DNA of 64,000 bases. Origin: Pseudonocardia sp. TRM90224 (GTDB lineage: Bacteria > Actinomycetota > Actinomycetes > Mycobacteriales > Pseudonocardiaceae). The notes beneath the pieces are model-generated. The model was not told where the DNA came from. It did no database searches and was given only the letters and a program-made list of their open reading frames with translations. The stretch covers positions 62,001-126,000 of the forward strand of contig NZ_JAJGSX010000008.1 in assembly GCF_021245725.1 (NCBI RefSeq), written 5' to 3'. Below, piece by piece: positions 37,203 to 47,120 of the stretch. The translations under genes were made by a program, and so were the position numbers. Within the stretch, counting starts at the first letter, position 1. Each line of letters starts with the position of its first letter.

Positions 37203-38717
37203 CTACGAGTCGTCGGGTTTCTGCACCCAGCCGTAGCTGCGGTTGACGGCGCGGCCCCAGTTGTCGTGCTCCCGCCGGCGCAGCGCGGCGTCCATCGCCG
37301 GCTCCCAGGCGGCCGCGCGGTGCCAGTTGGAGCGCAGCACCTCCACGTCCGACCAGTACCCGACGGCGAGCCCGGCCGCGTAGGCCGCGCCGAGCGACAC
37401 CGCCTCCGACCCGAGCGGCCGCTCCACCGGCACGTCCAGCACGTCGGCGACGAACTGCATGAGCAGGTGGTTCGCCGTCATCCCGCCGTCGACCTTCAAC
37501 CGCGTGACGGGCACCCCCGAATCGGCGTTCATCGCGTCGACGACCTCGCGGGTCTGCCAGCCGGTCGCCTCCAGCACCGCGCGGGCGAGGTGGCCGCGGT
37601 TGATGAACGACGTCAGCCCGACCATCACGCCGCGCGCGTCCGGGTGCCAGCGCGGCGAGTACAGGCCCGAGAACGCCGGCACGATGTAGCAGCCGCCGTT
37701 GTCGGGGACGGTGCTGGCGAGCGTCTCGATCTGCGCGGCCGTGCCGATCATGCCGAGCGAGTCGCGGAACCACTGCACCAGTGAGCCGGTCATCGCGATC
37801 GCGCCCTCCAGCGCGTAGACGGGCTTCTCGCCGAACAGGTAGCCGACGGTCGGGATCAGCCCGTGCGTCGACTCGGCCAGCCGGTGGCCCGTGTTCATCA
37901 GCAGGAACGCACCTGTGCCGTAGGTGCACTTGACCTCGCCGGAGGCGAAGCACGCCTGCCCGACCAGCGCCGCCTGCTGGTCGCCGAGCGCGCCCGCGAC
38001 CGGGACGCCGGGCAGCACCGCCGTGCACGTGCCGTAGACCTCCGCGTTGGGGCGGATCTCCGGGAGCATGCTGCGCGGGACGTCGAGCACGTCGAGCAGC
38101 ACGTCGGACCACTCAAGCGTGCGGATGTCCATCAGCATCGTGCGGCTGGCGTTGGTGACGTCGGTGACGTGCCGGCCGCCGTCGGGGCCACCGGTGAGCC
38201 ACCAGATCAGCCAGCTCTCCATCGTCCCGAAGAGCACGTCGCCGGCCTCGGCGCCGGCGCGCGCTCCCGGGACGTGGTCGAGCAGCCAGCGCAGGCGCGG
38301 GCCGGCGAAGTACGTGGCGGGCGGGAGCCCGCAGAGCGCGGTGACGGTCTCGGCCACGCCGGCGTCGACGAGCCGGGCGACGATCCCGTCGGTGCGCGTG
38401 TCCTGCCAGGTGATCGCCCTGGCCAGCGGGGTGCCGGTGTGCCGGTTCCAGATCACGGTCGTCTCGCGCTGGTTGGCGATGCCCAGCCCGACGAGGCTCG
38501 ACGGCTCCAGCCCCGCGCTGCGCAGGGCGGCAGGCACGATCCGGGTGACGTTGCGCCAGATCTCCGCGGCGTCGTGCTCCGCCCGCCCCGGCGCCGGGTA
38601 GTGCTGCCGGTGCTCCCGCTGCGCCACGGCCAGCATCCGGCCGGCGCGGTTGAACAGCAGGCAGCGCGTCGACGTCGTGCCCTGGTCGATCGCGGCGACC
38701 ACCCGCTCACCCACCAC
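37203..38717 (-). CDS. glpK: Glycerol kinase, first paralogue
   Basis: 504-residue FGGY kinase: ATP + glycerol to sn-glycerol 3-phosphate. Marks: [15 protein letters not shown] (phosphate loop), substrate contacts IANQRETTVIW, ITWQDTRTD, LPPATYFAG and the general-base region GALGDQQAALVGQ; GTGAFLLMNTG and DGGMTANHLLMQF complete the FGGY pattern. All glycerol-contacting residues known from E. coli GlpK appear present. It lies 27 bp downstream of an IclR regulator on the same strand and upstream of a CUT2 importer. The second glpK sits 1.8 kb away in the divergent operon; the two proteins are clearly diverged, so this copy may prefer the imported polyol. Confidence 0.93.
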   Translation of the reverse strand: MVGERVVAAIDQGTTSTRCLLFNRAGRMLAVAQREHRQHYPAPGRAEHDAAEIWRNVTRIVPAALRSAGLEPSSLVGLGIANQRETTVIWNRHTGTPLARAITWQDTRTDGIVARLVDAGVAETVTALCGLPPATYFAGPRLRWLLDHVPGARAGAEAGDVLFGTMESWLIWWLTGGPDGGRHVTDVTNASRTMLMDIRTLEWSDVLLDVLDVPRSMLPEIRPNAEVYGTCTAVLPGVPVAGALGDQQAALVGQACFASGEVKCTYGTGAFLLMNTGHRLAESTHGLIPTVGYLFGEKPVYALEGAIAMTGSLVQWFRDSLGMIGTAAQIETLASTVPDNGGCYIVPAFSGLYSPRWHPDARGVMVGLTSFINRGHLARAVLEATGWQTREVVDAMNADSGVPVTRLKVDGGMTANHLLMQFVADVLDVPVERPLGSEAVSLGAAYAAGLAVGYWSDVEVLRSNWHRAAAWEPAMDAALRRREHDNWGRAVNRSYGWVQKPDDS

Positions 38718-38744
38718 GGCCGGTCCCCCGTCCCGTTTCGCGTG

Positions 38745-39509
38745 TCACGGTGTGCTCGCCAGCACCGCAGAGATCTCCCGCGACGCGCCGAGCAGCTGCT
38801 CGGCCAGCTTGGGCCGCAGCTCACCGCCCAACCCGAAGAGCTCCTCCACGGGCCCGGCCACCCCGATCGCGCCGACCACCACCCCGCCGCTCGCGCGCAG
38901 CGGCGCCGCCGCGCCGCCCGTCCCCGCCTCGAACTCGCCGGCGTCGCTGGCCCATCCGCGGTGCCGGGCGGTGGCGAGGTGGGCGTCGAGCGCCGCGACG
39001 GTGACGCACGTGCGGCCGGTCCAGCGGTGCAGGTCGAGGTCGCGCGTGCGCGGGGTCGCGACGGGCGCGAAGGCGAGCAGGCACTTGCCCAGCGCGGTGG
39101 CGTGCAACGGCATCTCCGCACCCGTCCTGATCCGCTGCGGCGTGCCGTCGGGACGGAACACGTGGTGCACGAGCCGCACCGCGGTGAACGACACAACCCC
39201 GAGCTGAACCGCGAGCCCGCTGCTGCCGGCCAGCGAATCGGCCCAGTTCATCGACGCCGCGCGCAGGTCGTGCGGGTCCCAACCGCCGCGGCCGAGCTCC
39301 TGCAGGCCCGCGCCGAGCAGGTACCGGGCCGAGTCGACGTCCTGGTCGACGAAACCGACGTCGCGCAGCGTCCGGATGATCCCGTGCGCGGTCGGTCGGG
39401 GCAGGTCGAGCGCAGCGGCCAGCTCGTTCAGCCCGAGCGGCCGGTCGGTGCTGCCGAGCAGCCGCAGCACAGCTGCCGCCCGTTCGATCGACTGGATGGG
39501 TCCCGGCAC
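38745..39509 (-). CDS. IclR family transcriptional regulator
   Basis: 254 residues. Winged helix-turn-helix at 5-65 (IQSIERAAAVLRLLG, LGLNELAAALDLPRPTAHGI), then the IclR effector-binding domain with LPHATALGKCLLAF-like sequence (ATALGKCLLAFAPV) and GAIGVAGPVEEL. In actinomycetes IclR proteins such as GylR control glycerol operons, and the position between glpK and glpF fits that role. GTG at 39509 has TAGGCT 7 nt upstream and no ribosome site, so a leaderless start is likely. A candidate operator lies in the divergent gap. Confidence 0.92.
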   Translation of the reverse strand: MPGPIQSIERAAAVLRLLGSTDRPLGLNELAAALDLPRPTAHGIIRTLRDVGFVDQDVDSARYLLGAGLQELGRGGWDPHDLRAASMNWADSLAGSSGLAVQLGVVSFTAVRLVHHVFRPDGTPQRIRTGAEMPLHATALGKCLLAFAPVATPRTRDLDLHRWTGRTCVTVAALDAHLATARHRGWASDAGEFEAGTGGAAAPLRASGGVVVGAIGVAGPVEELFGLGGELRPKLAEQLLGASREISAVLASTP

Positions 39510-39555
39510 GCGTGCGAGCCTACGACGATGCCTGTGATGTTCGTCCGGATGGCGG

Positions 39556-39572
39556 TTCGACAATGCCGAACA
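39556..39572. promoter_or_regulatory. Candidate IclR/GylR operator
   Basis: Inverted repeat GTTCG-acaatgc-CGAAC in the 143-bp gap between the divergent iclR and glpF genes; an extra half site TGTTCG lies at 39538. Spacing and TTCG/CGAA core resemble operators of IclR-type glycerol regulators. It would allow control of both transcripts. Confidence 0.55.
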
Positions 39573-39652
39573 CGGACCGTTGACCCACCGCGAGCGGGTT
39601 CCTAGCGTCCCCGTCACCCGCTACCCGGGCGGGATCCCATGGGAGGGCTTCG

Positions 39653-40465
39653 ATGGCGAAGAACTCGTACGTCGGGGAGCTGCTTGCCGAGTTCCTCGGC
39701 ACGATGATCCTCATTTTGTTCGGCGTCGGCGTGGTGGCGCAGGTGGTGACCACCCCGACCGGCGGCCTCGGCGACCACGACTCGATCGCGTGGGCGTGGG
39801 GCATCGGCGTGACGCTCGGCGTCTACGTCGCCGCGCGCCTCTCCGGCGCGCACCTGAACCCGGCCGTGACGATCGCGCTGGCCGCGTTCAAGGGCTTCGC
39901 ATGGCGCAAAGTGCTGCCGTACTCCCTGGCCCAAACGGCGGGCGCGTTCGTGGCCGCCGCGATCGTCCGGTTCGTCTACGCCGACCTGATCTTCAAGGTC
40001 GACCCCGACCACACGATCAAGACCCAGGGCATCTTCTCGACGCTGCCGGGCAACGGCGCGGACGGCGTCACGATCACCACGGCGTTCTTCGACCAGATCG
40101 TCGGCACCGCGATCCTCGTCTTCGTGATCTTCGCGCTCACAACCGCGATGAACAACCCGCCGATGGCGAACCTCGGCCCGGTCGTCGTCGGCCTGCTCGT
40201 CGTCGGCATCGGCATGGCGTGGGGCGCGAACGCGGGCTACGCGATCAACCCGGCCCGTGACTTCGGCCCCCGACTGCTGACGCTCGTCACGGGGTACCAG
40301 GACGCGCTGTTCGACCAGAACGGGACGTTGTACTTCTGGCTACCGATCGTCGCCCCGATCATCGGCGGCCTGATCGGCGGCGCGCTGTTCAAGTACACGA
40401 TCGAGAGCTACCTGCCCGTCGATCCCGAGCCGGTGACCGTGTCCGAACCCGACAAGACCGCCTGA
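39653..40465 (+). CDS. glpF: Glycerol facilitator (aquaglyceroporin)
   Basis: 270-residue MIP family channel with six helices and both half-helix loops: HLNPAVT near residue 66 and [11 protein letters not shown] near 200. The Asp after NPAR and the long third loop are marks of aquaglyceroporins as opposed to water-only channels. Passes glycerol and similar polyols across the membrane. ATG at 39653 is preceded by GGGAGG at 7 nt. First gene of glpF-glpK-glpD, with 22 bp to glpK. Confidence 0.96.
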   Translation: MAKNSYVGELLAEFLGTMILILFGVGVVAQVVTTPTGGLGDHDSIAWAWGIGVTLGVYVAARLSGAHLNPAVTIALAAFKGFAWRKVLPYSLAQTAGAFVAAAIVRFVYADLIFKVDPDHTIKTQGIFSTLPGNGADGVTITTAFFDQIVGTAILVFVIFALTTAMNNPPMANLGPVVVGLLVVGIGMAWGANAGYAINPARDFGPRLLTLVTGYQDALFDQNGTLYFWLPIVAPIIGGLIGGALFKYTIESYLPVDPEPVTVSEPDKTA

Positions 40466-40487
40466 TCCCCGAGGAAGAGGAACCACC

Positions 40488-42005
40488 ATGGCCGAATTCG
40501 TCGGAGCCGTCGACCAGGGCACGACCAGCACCCGATTCATGATCTTCGACCACTCGGGCAACGAGGTGGGCCGCCACCAGCTCGAGCACGAGCAGATCCT
40601 CCCGCAGGCCGGCTGGGTCGAGCACGACCCCGTCGAGATCTGGGAGCGCACGTCGTCCGTCCTGCAGTCGGCGCTCAACAAGACCGGGCTCTCCGCGAGC
40701 GACCTCGTCGCGCTGGGCATCACCAACCAGCGCGAGACCGCCGTCGTCTGGGACAAGCGCACCGGACGTCCGCTCTACAACGCGATCGTCTGGCAGGACA
40801 CCCGCACCGACCGGATCGCCTCCGCGCTGGAGCGTGAAGGCAAGGGCGACGTGATCCGGCAGAAGGCCGGCCTGCCGCCCGCCACGTACTTCTCCGGCGG
40901 CAAGATCCAGTGGATCCTCGAGAACGTGGAGGGCGCCCGCGAAGCCGCCGAGAGCGGCAACGCGATCTTCGGGAACACCGACACCTGGCTGCTGTGGAAC
41001 CTCACCGGCGGCAAGGACGGCGGCGTGCACGTCACCGACCCGACCAACGCCAGCCGCACGATGCTGATGAACCTCGAGACCCTCGACTGGGACGACGAGC
41101 TGCTCGGGTTCTTCAACATCCCCCGCTCGATGCTGCCCGAGATCAAGCCGAGCTCGTCGCCCGACCCGTACGGGCTCACGCTCGCGAACGGGCCGCTGGG
41201 CGGCGAGGTGCGGATCACCGGCGACCTCGGCGACCAGCAGGCCGCCACCGTCGGACAGGTGTGCTTCGCCCCCGGCGAGGCGAAGAACACCTACGGCACG
41301 GGCAACTTCATGCTGCTCAACACCGGCACCGAGCTGGTGCGTTCGAAGGCGGGCCTGCTCACGACCGTCTGCTACAAGTTCGGCGACTCCGCGCCCGTCT
41401 ACGCGCTGGAGGGCTCGATCGCCGTCACGGGCTCGGCCGTGCAGTGGCTGCGCGACCAGCTCGGGATCATCTCGGGCGCGTCGCAGAGCGAGGCGCTGGC
41501 CCGTCAGGTGGAGGACAACGGCGGGGTGTACTTCGTGCCGGCGTTCTCGGGGCTCTTCGCGCCGTACTGGCGGTCCGACGCGCGCGGCGCGATCGTCGGG
41601 CTCTCGCGCTTCAACACCAACGCGCACCTGGCCAGGGCGACGCTGGAGGCGATCTGCTACCAGAGCCGCGACGTCGCGGAGGCCATGGAGAAGGACTCCG
41701 GAGTGGTGCTGGAGGTGCTCAAGGTCGACGGCGGCGTGACCGCCAACGAGCTGTGCATGCAGATCCAGGCCGACGTGCTCGGCGTGCCGGTGAGCCGGCC
41801 CGTCGTCGCGGAGACCACCGCGCTCGGCGCGGCCTACGCGGCCGGGCTCGCCGTCGGGTTCTGGAAGAACACCGACGAGCTGCGCGCCAACTGGAACGAG
41901 TCGAAGCGCTGGTCGCCCCAGTGGAGTGACGAGCAGCGCACGACCGGGTACGAGCGCTGGAAGAAGGCCGTGACCCGGACGTTGGACTGGGTGGACGTCG
42001 ACTAG
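40488..42005 (+). CDS. glpK: Glycerol kinase, second paralogue
   Basis: 505-residue FGGY kinase making sn-glycerol 3-phosphate. [84 protein letters not shown] and [15 protein letters not shown] cover all catalytic and substrate motifs. It lies between glpF and glpD with a good ribosome site (GAGGAA) 7 nt before ATG, so it is the housekeeping catabolic copy. Compared with the copy at 37203 it keeps the canonical actinobacterial C-terminus (TRTLDWVD). Confidence 0.96.
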   Translation: MAEFVGAVDQGTTSTRFMIFDHSGNEVGRHQLEHEQILPQAGWVEHDPVEIWERTSSVLQSALNKTGLSASDLVALGITNQRETAVVWDKRTGRPLYNAIVWQDTRTDRIASALEREGKGDVIRQKAGLPPATYFSGGKIQWILENVEGAREAAESGNAIFGNTDTWLLWNLTGGKDGGVHVTDPTNASRTMLMNLETLDWDDELLGFFNIPRSMLPEIKPSSSPDPYGLTLANGPLGGEVRITGDLGDQQAATVGQVCFAPGEAKNTYGTGNFMLLNTGTELVRSKAGLLTTVCYKFGDSAPVYALEGSIAVTGSAVQWLRDQLGIISGASQSEALARQVEDNGGVYFVPAFSGLFAPYWRSDARGAIVGLSRFNTNAHLARATLEAICYQSRDVAEAMEKDSGVVLEVLKVDGGVTANELCMQIQADVLGVPVSRPVVAETTALGAAYAAGLAVGFWKNTDELRANWNESKRWSPQWSDEQRTTGYERWKKAVTRTLDWVDVD

Positions 42006-42042
42006 AAGTTCTTTCCGACAAGGCACTACGAGAGGAACGAAC

Positions 42043-43752
42043 ATGAGATCGGTCGCGCTTTCCCCGCAGGCCCGTGAGGCCGCCCTGGAGGCGATGGCGT
42101 CGACCGAACTCGACGTGCTCGTCGTCGGCGGCGGTGTCGTGGGCAGCGGTGCTGCCCTCGACGCCGCCACCCGCGGCCTGACCGTCGGGCTCGTCGAGGC
42201 CCGCGACTTCGCCTCGGGGACGTCGAGCAGGTCGAGCAAGCTCATCCACGGCGGGCTGCGTTACCTCGAGATGCTCGACTTCCGGCTGGTCGCCGAGGCA
42301 CTGCAGGAGCGCGGGCTGCTGATCCAGACGCTCGCGCCGCACCTCGTCCGGCCCGTGCCGTTCATCTACCCGCTCAAGCACCACGTGTGGGAGCGGTTCT
42401 ACGCCGGGGCGGGTGTTGCGCTGTACGACTCGCTCGGGCTGCTCTCGGGACGCTCGCGCGGCGTCCCGCACCACCGCCACCTCACCCGCCGCGGCGCCCG
42501 CCGGATCGTGCCGTCGCTTCGCAAGGACGCGCTGGTCGGCGCGCTGCAGTACTACGACGCGCAGGTCGACGACGCGCGCCACACGATGTTCATCGCCCGC
42601 ACCGCGGCGTCGTACGGCGCACACGTTGCGTCCCGCGCGCGGGTCACCGGCCTGCTCCGGGAGGGCGAGCGGGTGACCGGCGCGGAGGTGCACGACCTGG
42701 AGTCCGGCCGGACGATCAAGGTGCGCGCCAAGCAGGTCGTCAACGCGACCGGCGTGTGGACCGACGAGACCCAGGGCCTGGTCGGCGAGCGTGGGCAGTT
42801 CAACGTGCGGGCCAGCAAGGGCATCCACCTCGTGGTGCCGCGCGACCGGATCCGCGGCGACTCCGGGCTGATCCTGCGCACCGAGAAGTCGGTGCTCTTC
42901 GTCATCCCGTGGGGTCGGCACTGGATCATCGGGACCACCGACACCGACTGGAAGCTCGGCCTCGCGCACCCCGCCGCCAGCGCCGCCGACATCGACTACC
43001 TGCTCGATCACGTCAACGAGGTGCTGGAGCAGCCGCTCACGCACGCCGACGTCGAGGGCGTGTACGCCGGGCTGCGACCGCTGCTCTCCGGCGAGTCGGA
43101 GTCGACGTCGAAGCTCTCGCGCGAGCACGCCGTCGCGCACACGGTGCCCGGGCTGGTGGTCGTCGCCGGCGGGAAGTACACGACCTACCGGGTGATGGCG
43201 AAGGACGCCGTCGACGCCGCGGTGCACGCGCTCGACCAGAAGGTGCCGCCGTCGGTCACGGAGAAGGTGCCGCTGCTGGGCGCGGAGGGCTTCTCCGCGC
43301 TCAAGAACGCGCGCTATCAGCTGGCGGCGCGCTACGGGCTGCACGTCGCCCGGATCGAGCACCTGCTCAGCCGGTACGGCTCGTTGATCGACGAGGTGCT
43401 GGAGCTGGTCGCGGACGACCCGAAGCTGGGCGAGCCGCTCGCGGGGGCGTCGGACTACCTGCGCGCGGAGGTCGTCTACGCCGCGTCGCACGAGGGCGCG
43501 CGGCACCTCGACGACCTGCTGGCCCGCCGCACCCGCATCTCGATCGAGACGTTCGACCGCGGCGTACGGGCGTGCGAGGAGGCCGCGGAGCTGATGGCGG
43601 GCGTGCTGGACTGGAGCGGCGCGCAGGTGGAGCGGGAGGTCGAGCACTACCGCAAGCGCGTCGAGGCCGAGCGCGAGAGCCAGCGGATGCCCGACGACGA
43701 GACCGCTGACTCCGCCCGCATGGGCGCCCCGGAGGTCGTCCCGCTCGTGTAG
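42043..43752 (+). CDS. glpD: Glycerol-3-phosphate dehydrogenase, FAD dependent
   Basis: 569-residue membrane-associated flavoenzyme: sn-glycerol 3-phosphate + quinone to dihydroxyacetone phosphate. N-terminal FAD site LVVGGGVVGSGAALDAATRG, then SSRSSKLIHGGLRYLE (the family signature), NATGVWTDE, and the DAO_C domain after residue 400 (TRISIETFDRGV near the end). The usual GTTDTDW and AGGKYTTYRVMAKD motifs are present. ATG at 42043 has AGAGGAA upstream. Third gene of the glp operon; 37 bp after glpK. Confidence 0.96.
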   Translation: MRSVALSPQAREAALEAMASTELDVLVVGGGVVGSGAALDAATRGLTVGLVEARDFASGTSSRSSKLIHGGLRYLEMLDFRLVAEALQERGLLIQTLAPHLVRPVPFIYPLKHHVWERFYAGAGVALYDSLGLLSGRSRGVPHHRHLTRRGARRIVPSLRKDALVGALQYYDAQVDDARHTMFIARTAASYGAHVASRARVTGLLREGERVTGAEVHDLESGRTIKVRAKQVVNATGVWTDETQGLVGERGQFNVRASKGIHLVVPRDRIRGDSGLILRTEKSVLFVIPWGRHWIIGTTDTDWKLGLAHPAASAADIDYLLDHVNEVLEQPLTHADVEGVYAGLRPLLSGESESTSKLSREHAVAHTVPGLVVVAGGKYTTYRVMAKDAVDAAVHALDQKVPPSVTEKVPLLGAEGFSALKNARYQLAARYGLHVARIEHLLSRYGSLIDEVLELVADDPKLGEPLAGASDYLRAEVVYAASHEGARHLDDLLARRTRISIETFDRGVRACEEAAELMAGVLDWSGAQVEREVEHYRKRVEAERESQRMPDDETADSARMGAPEVVPLV

Positions 43753-43776
43753 CGCAAACCGGGTTAGCGTGGAGTC

Positions 43777-44778
43777 GTGAGCGACCTGATCGGTATCGAC
43801 GACATCACCGCCGCGGCGGAGCGGATCGCCGGCAACGTCCTGCGCACCCCGACCGTGGCGAGCCCCGGCCTCTCGGCCAACCTGGGCGTCCCCGTGGCGC
43901 TGAAGCTGGAGCTGTTGCAGCGCAGCGGTTCCTTCAAACCGCGCGGCGTCTTCAACAAGATCCTCGGGCTCTCGGCGGCCGAGCGCGACGCCGGTGTGGT
44001 CGCCGTCAGCGGCGGCAACCACGGCATCGCGCTCGCCGACGTCGCCGGCTCGCTCGGCGTGGCCGCGACGGTCGTGATGCCTGAGTCGGCGCCCGCGAGC
44101 TCCGTCGCGTCCGCGCGCGAGTCGGGTGCCGACGTGCGGATCACCCCCGACATGCCAACGGCGTTCGCGCTGATGGACGAGCTGGTGGCGGGCGGGCGGA
44201 CGCTCGTGCACCCCTTCGACGACCGCGTGGTCGTCGCGGGGCAGGCCACGGTGGGTCTGGAGTTCGCGCAGGACGCGCCTGACGTCACCGACGTGCTGGT
44301 CAGCATCGGCGGCGGCGGTCTGATCGCCGGTGTCGCGGTGGCGATGAAGGCGCTCGTGCCAGGTGTCCGGGTGTGGGGCGTCGAGACCGAAGGTGCCGAT
44401 GCGATGAAGCTCGCGCTCGCCGCGTCCTCCCCCGTATCGATCACGCCGACGTCGATCGCCAGCACGCTGTGCGCACCGTTCGTCACACCGCTCACGCTCG
44501 CGCACGTCCAGGCGCTGGTCGAGGACGTGATCGTCGTTCCTGACGCCGACGCCGTGCGCGGCACCCTCACCCTCGCCGAGGAGGCCAAGGTGTGGACCGA
44601 GCCGGCCGCCGGCTGCCTCGTCCCGGCCGCGCACCAGGTGCTCGACCGGGTCGCCCCCGACGCCCGGCTCGGGCTCGTGATCTGCGGCGGCAACGTCGGG
44701 ACCGGTGACATCGCCGGCTGGGCCGAGCGGTTCGCGGCCACCCCGTACCCCACGCGGGCGGCTACCGCGCGGCGCTGA
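43777..44778 (+). CDS. Threonine/serine dehydratase-like PLP enzyme
   Basis: 333-residue fold-type II PLP enzyme. The PLP lysine lies in GSFKPRGVFNK near residue 48, the cofactor-phosphate loop is IGGGGLIAG near 175-183, and VAVSGGNHGIALADVAG is the substrate Ser/Asn segment. This pattern fits threonine ammonia-lyase/serine racemase relatives without the ACT domain. Leaderless pattern: TAGCGT 6 nt before GTG 43777. It follows glpD by 24 bp but has its own promoter motif. It overlaps the convergent gene by 17 bp. Confidence 0.9.
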   Translation: MSDLIGIDDITAAAERIAGNVLRTPTVASPGLSANLGVPVALKLELLQRSGSFKPRGVFNKILGLSAAERDAGVVAVSGGNHGIALADVAGSLGVAATVVMPESAPASSVASARESGADVRITPDMPTAFALMDELVAGGRTLVHPFDDRVVVAGQATVGLEFAQDAPDVTDVLVSIGGGGLIAGVAVAMKALVPGVRVWGVETEGADAMKLALAASSPVSITPTSIASTLCAPFVTPLTLAHVQALVEDVIVVPDADAVRGTLTLAEEAKVWTEPAAGCLVPAAHQVLDRVAPDARLGLVICGGNVGTGDIAGWAERFAATPYPTRAATARR

Positions 44779-45931
44779 ACCGGTCGATCAGCGCACGGAA
44801 GCCCGGGTCGCACTGGACCTCGATCCGGGCTCCGCTGCGGTCGATCCGCACCGGCCGCAGGTCGGGCCGGTGCGCCAGCTGCACGGCGTCGCCGGGAGCG
44901 GCACGTTCCCGCGCGGAGGCCTGCCACCAGTACAGCTGCGTGCTGATCGGCTTGTGCCCATCGGCGACGAGCCGGTCGGCGATCTCCTGGAGGATCGGGA
45001 CGGCATGCAGCAGGTCGGTGCGCCCGATGGGATGCACCAGCACCACCTCCGGCAGCGGGAAGGCGACCACAGCGCCGTCGAACCACTGTCCGTCGAGGTA
45101 GCGGGTGAGCACGTGCGCGTGCGCTGCCATGTACGGGTGCTCGCCACCGATGTGCAGCAGGCGGACGCCGAACGGATCCATCCAGGTGGACGTGAAGTCC
45201 TGCGCCAGGGTGTTGGTGATGGCGAGGCGGAACAGCTCGGCCTCCCGACCGCTGTCCGAACCGGCGCGTGGGAGCGGCATCACCGCATCGGGCAGGTCGA
45301 CCGCGACGGTCTCCCACAGCCCGGCAGCGAGCTCGCGCGCGACCGTGCCGCCGCGCACCGGCTCGACCAGCACGTCCTCCGCGTACACCCGAAGGCGCAG
45401 ATCGGTGTCGCGAGGGTCGGTCATCGCGGCGACCGGGTGCGCGGCGCGGCGGGCCTCCTCGGCGGCGTGCGCGGCGACGACGTGCGCCGGCGCCCCGTCG
45501 ACCGCGATGCGGTACCGCGAGATGTCCGTGACGGCCTCCGAGCCGTCGGCGAGCTGGATCTTGATCCGGCGGGGATCCACGAACGACGCTGCGAGCCCAG
45601 CCTCGTGGAACGCGGCCGACAGCGCGTGTCCGGCCACGTCGTCGTCCGGGAGCGGGTAGTGCGTCCCGATCAGGATCCCGCTGCGGCGCATCCCGCGGAT
45701 GTAGCCGCGGACGACGCCCTCCGCGAAGTCGCGCAGCTCCGCGGACGGCCCTGGAGGCGCGTCCCTGAGCATCGGCGCGAGCTGCAGCGGGAGCGGGCGC
45801 TGCACCCCGGGGACCGCAATCAGCAGCTCCGCCCGGCCCGGCCGCACCGACACCCCGGCCTGGGTGAACGCCGCCAGCATCGCCTCGGCCAGCGGTGCGG
45901 CATCAACCCGTTTCCTCTTGCGTCCGAACAT
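44762..45931 (-). CDS. Unrecognised 389-residue protein
   Basis: I do not recognise this family. It is soluble by inspection, begins with a basic stretch (MFGRKRKRVDAAPLAEAML) and has mixed alpha/beta character. Possible landmarks: VRGYIRGMRRSGILIGTHYP in the first third and HIGGEHPYMAAHAHVL, VLVHPIGRTDLLHAVPILQ in the last third; the latter resembles immunity/SMI-like or uncharacterised DUF domains but no firm match. ATG at 45931 has a G-rich ribosome site (AAGGGGGG) 4 nt upstream. An inverted repeat lies 20 bp before the start. Convergent with the dehydratase gene. Confidence 0.7.
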   Translation of the reverse strand: MFGRKRKRVDAAPLAEAMLAAFTQAGVSVRPGRAELLIAVPGVQRPLPLQLAPMLRDAPPGPSAELRDFAEGVVRGYIRGMRRSGILIGTHYPLPDDDVAGHALSAAFHEAGLAASFVDPRRIKIQLADGSEAVTDISRYRIAVDGAPAHVVAAHAAEEARRAAHPVAAMTDPRDTDLRLRVYAEDVLVEPVRGGTVARELAAGLWETVAVDLPDAVMPLPRAGSDSGREAELFRLAITNTLAQDFTSTWMDPFGVRLLHIGGEHPYMAAHAHVLTRYLDGQWFDGAVVAFPLPEVVLVHPIGRTDLLHAVPILQEIADRLVADGHKPISTQLYWWQASARERAAPGDAVQLAHRPDLRPVRIDRSGARIEVQCDPGFRALIDRFSAAR

Positions 45932-45950
45932 GTTCCCCCCTTTGGAAATA

Positions 45951-45969
45951 ACACTTACCAGAAAAGTGT
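45951..45969. promoter_or_regulatory. Inverted repeat in a divergent promoter gap
   Basis: ACACTT (45951-45956) and AAGTGT (45964-45969) form a 6-bp inverted repeat with a 7-nt spacer, within the A/T-rich 103-bp gap between the unrecognised gene and the flavoprotein gene. It could be an operator for a nearby regulator; none is adjacent. Confidence 0.4.
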
Positions 45970-46034
45970 GCCATTCGGGTTTGGCGCAGCTCACAGCGAG
46001 GACGAAAGGGCCACTCCCGGGCGTTGCACGTGAC

Positions 46035-47087
46035 ATGCGCAGCGACGTGGTGGTCATCGGGGCCGGTCAGGCGGGGCTCTCCGCCGCTTACGGGCTGCGC
46101 AAGGCCGGCCTGGACTTCGTCGTCCTCGACGCGGAAGAGGGGCCGGGCGGTGCGTGGAGGCATCGCTGGCCGACGTTGCGCGTAGACGATGCCCACCGCA
46201 TCCACGACCTACCGGGCCTCGGTTTCCACCCATCCGACCCGACCCGGCCGGCCGCTCAGGTCGTCCCCGAGTACTTCGCCGACTACGAGCGCGAGTTCGG
46301 CATCGACGTACTGCGGCCGGTCCGCGTCTCGGTGGTCCGCGATGCGGCGCCGGAACTGGTCGTCGAGTCGGACGCCGGCGAGTGGACGACACGCGCGCTC
46401 ATCAACGCGACCGGCACGTGGACCCGCCCCTTCCGCCCGCGCTATCCCGGGGACACCACGTTCCGCGGCCGCCAGCTGCACACCGTCGAGTACCGGGGGC
46501 CGGCCGAGTTCGCCGGCAAGCGGGTGGTGGTCGTCGGCGGTGGCACGTCGGCGGTGCAGCTGCTGATCGAGATCGCGGGGGTCGCCGCGGCCACCCGATG
46601 GGTCACCCGCCGCCCGCCGCTCTTCCACGACGGGCCGTTCGGCGACGAGGCCGGCCGGGCCGCCGTCGCGCTCGTCGAAGAGCGGGTGCGCGCCGGGCTG
46701 CCGCCGCTGAGCGTCGTCGGCGTGACCGGCCTCGGCCGCACCCCGGCCGTCATCGCCGCCCAGGAGGCCGGGATCCTCGACCGGCACCCCATGTTCGAGC
46801 GGATCACCCCCGACGGTGTGACCTGGGCGGACGGCACGACCTTCGCCGCCGACGTGATCCTTTGGGCGACGGGGTGGCGCGCCGCGCTCGGCCACCTCAC
46901 GCCGCTCGGGCTGCGCGGACCGGGCGGTGGCATCGCGATGGACGGCACGCGCGTGCGCGCAGATCCGCGCATCCATCTCGTTGGGTACGGCCCGAGCGCG
47001 AGCACGATCGGTGCGAACCGGGCCGGCCGCGCTGCGGCGCACGAGATCACCCGACTCCTAAGAGCGAAGACGCCGGCCGTCGCATAG
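46035..47087 (+). CDS. Flavin-containing monooxygenase-like oxidoreductase
   Basis: 350-residue FAD/NAD(P)H protein. FAD motif VVVIGAGQAGLSAAYGL at the N-terminus, GPGGAWRHRW, and a second dinucleotide site VVVVGGGTSAVQLL near residue 165, with ILWATGWRAALGHL near 280 and a C-terminal LVGYGPSASTIGANRAGRAA. It belongs to the CzcO/TrkA-like flavoprotein group that includes FMO and putative cation-efflux monooxygenases. ATG at 46035 gives the usual short N-terminus; the open frame upstream is not conserved in style. Substrate not known. Confidence 0.9.
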   Translation: MRSDVVVIGAGQAGLSAAYGLRKAGLDFVVLDAEEGPGGAWRHRWPTLRVDDAHRIHDLPGLGFHPSDPTRPAAQVVPEYFADYEREFGIDVLRPVRVSVVRDAAPELVVESDAGEWTTRALINATGTWTRPFRPRYPGDTTFRGRQLHTVEYRGPAEFAGKRVVVVGGGTSAVQLLIEIAGVAAATRWVTRRPPLFHDGPFGDEAGRAAVALVEERVRAGLPPLSVVGVTGLGRTPAVIAAQEAGILDRHPMFERITPDGVTWADGTTFAADVILWATGWRAALGHLTPLGLRGPGGGIAMDGTRVRADPRIHLVGYGPSASTIGANRAGRAAAHEITRLLRAKTPAVA

Positions 47088-47120
47088 CTCACCGGCCACA
47101 TTGCCCTACCGTCCCCCTTC

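Noticed and set aside
41719..44634. Minus-strand open frame of about 970 codons over glpD and the dehydratase gene
   Set aside because: Shadow; spans the ends of three well-supported genes on the other strand.
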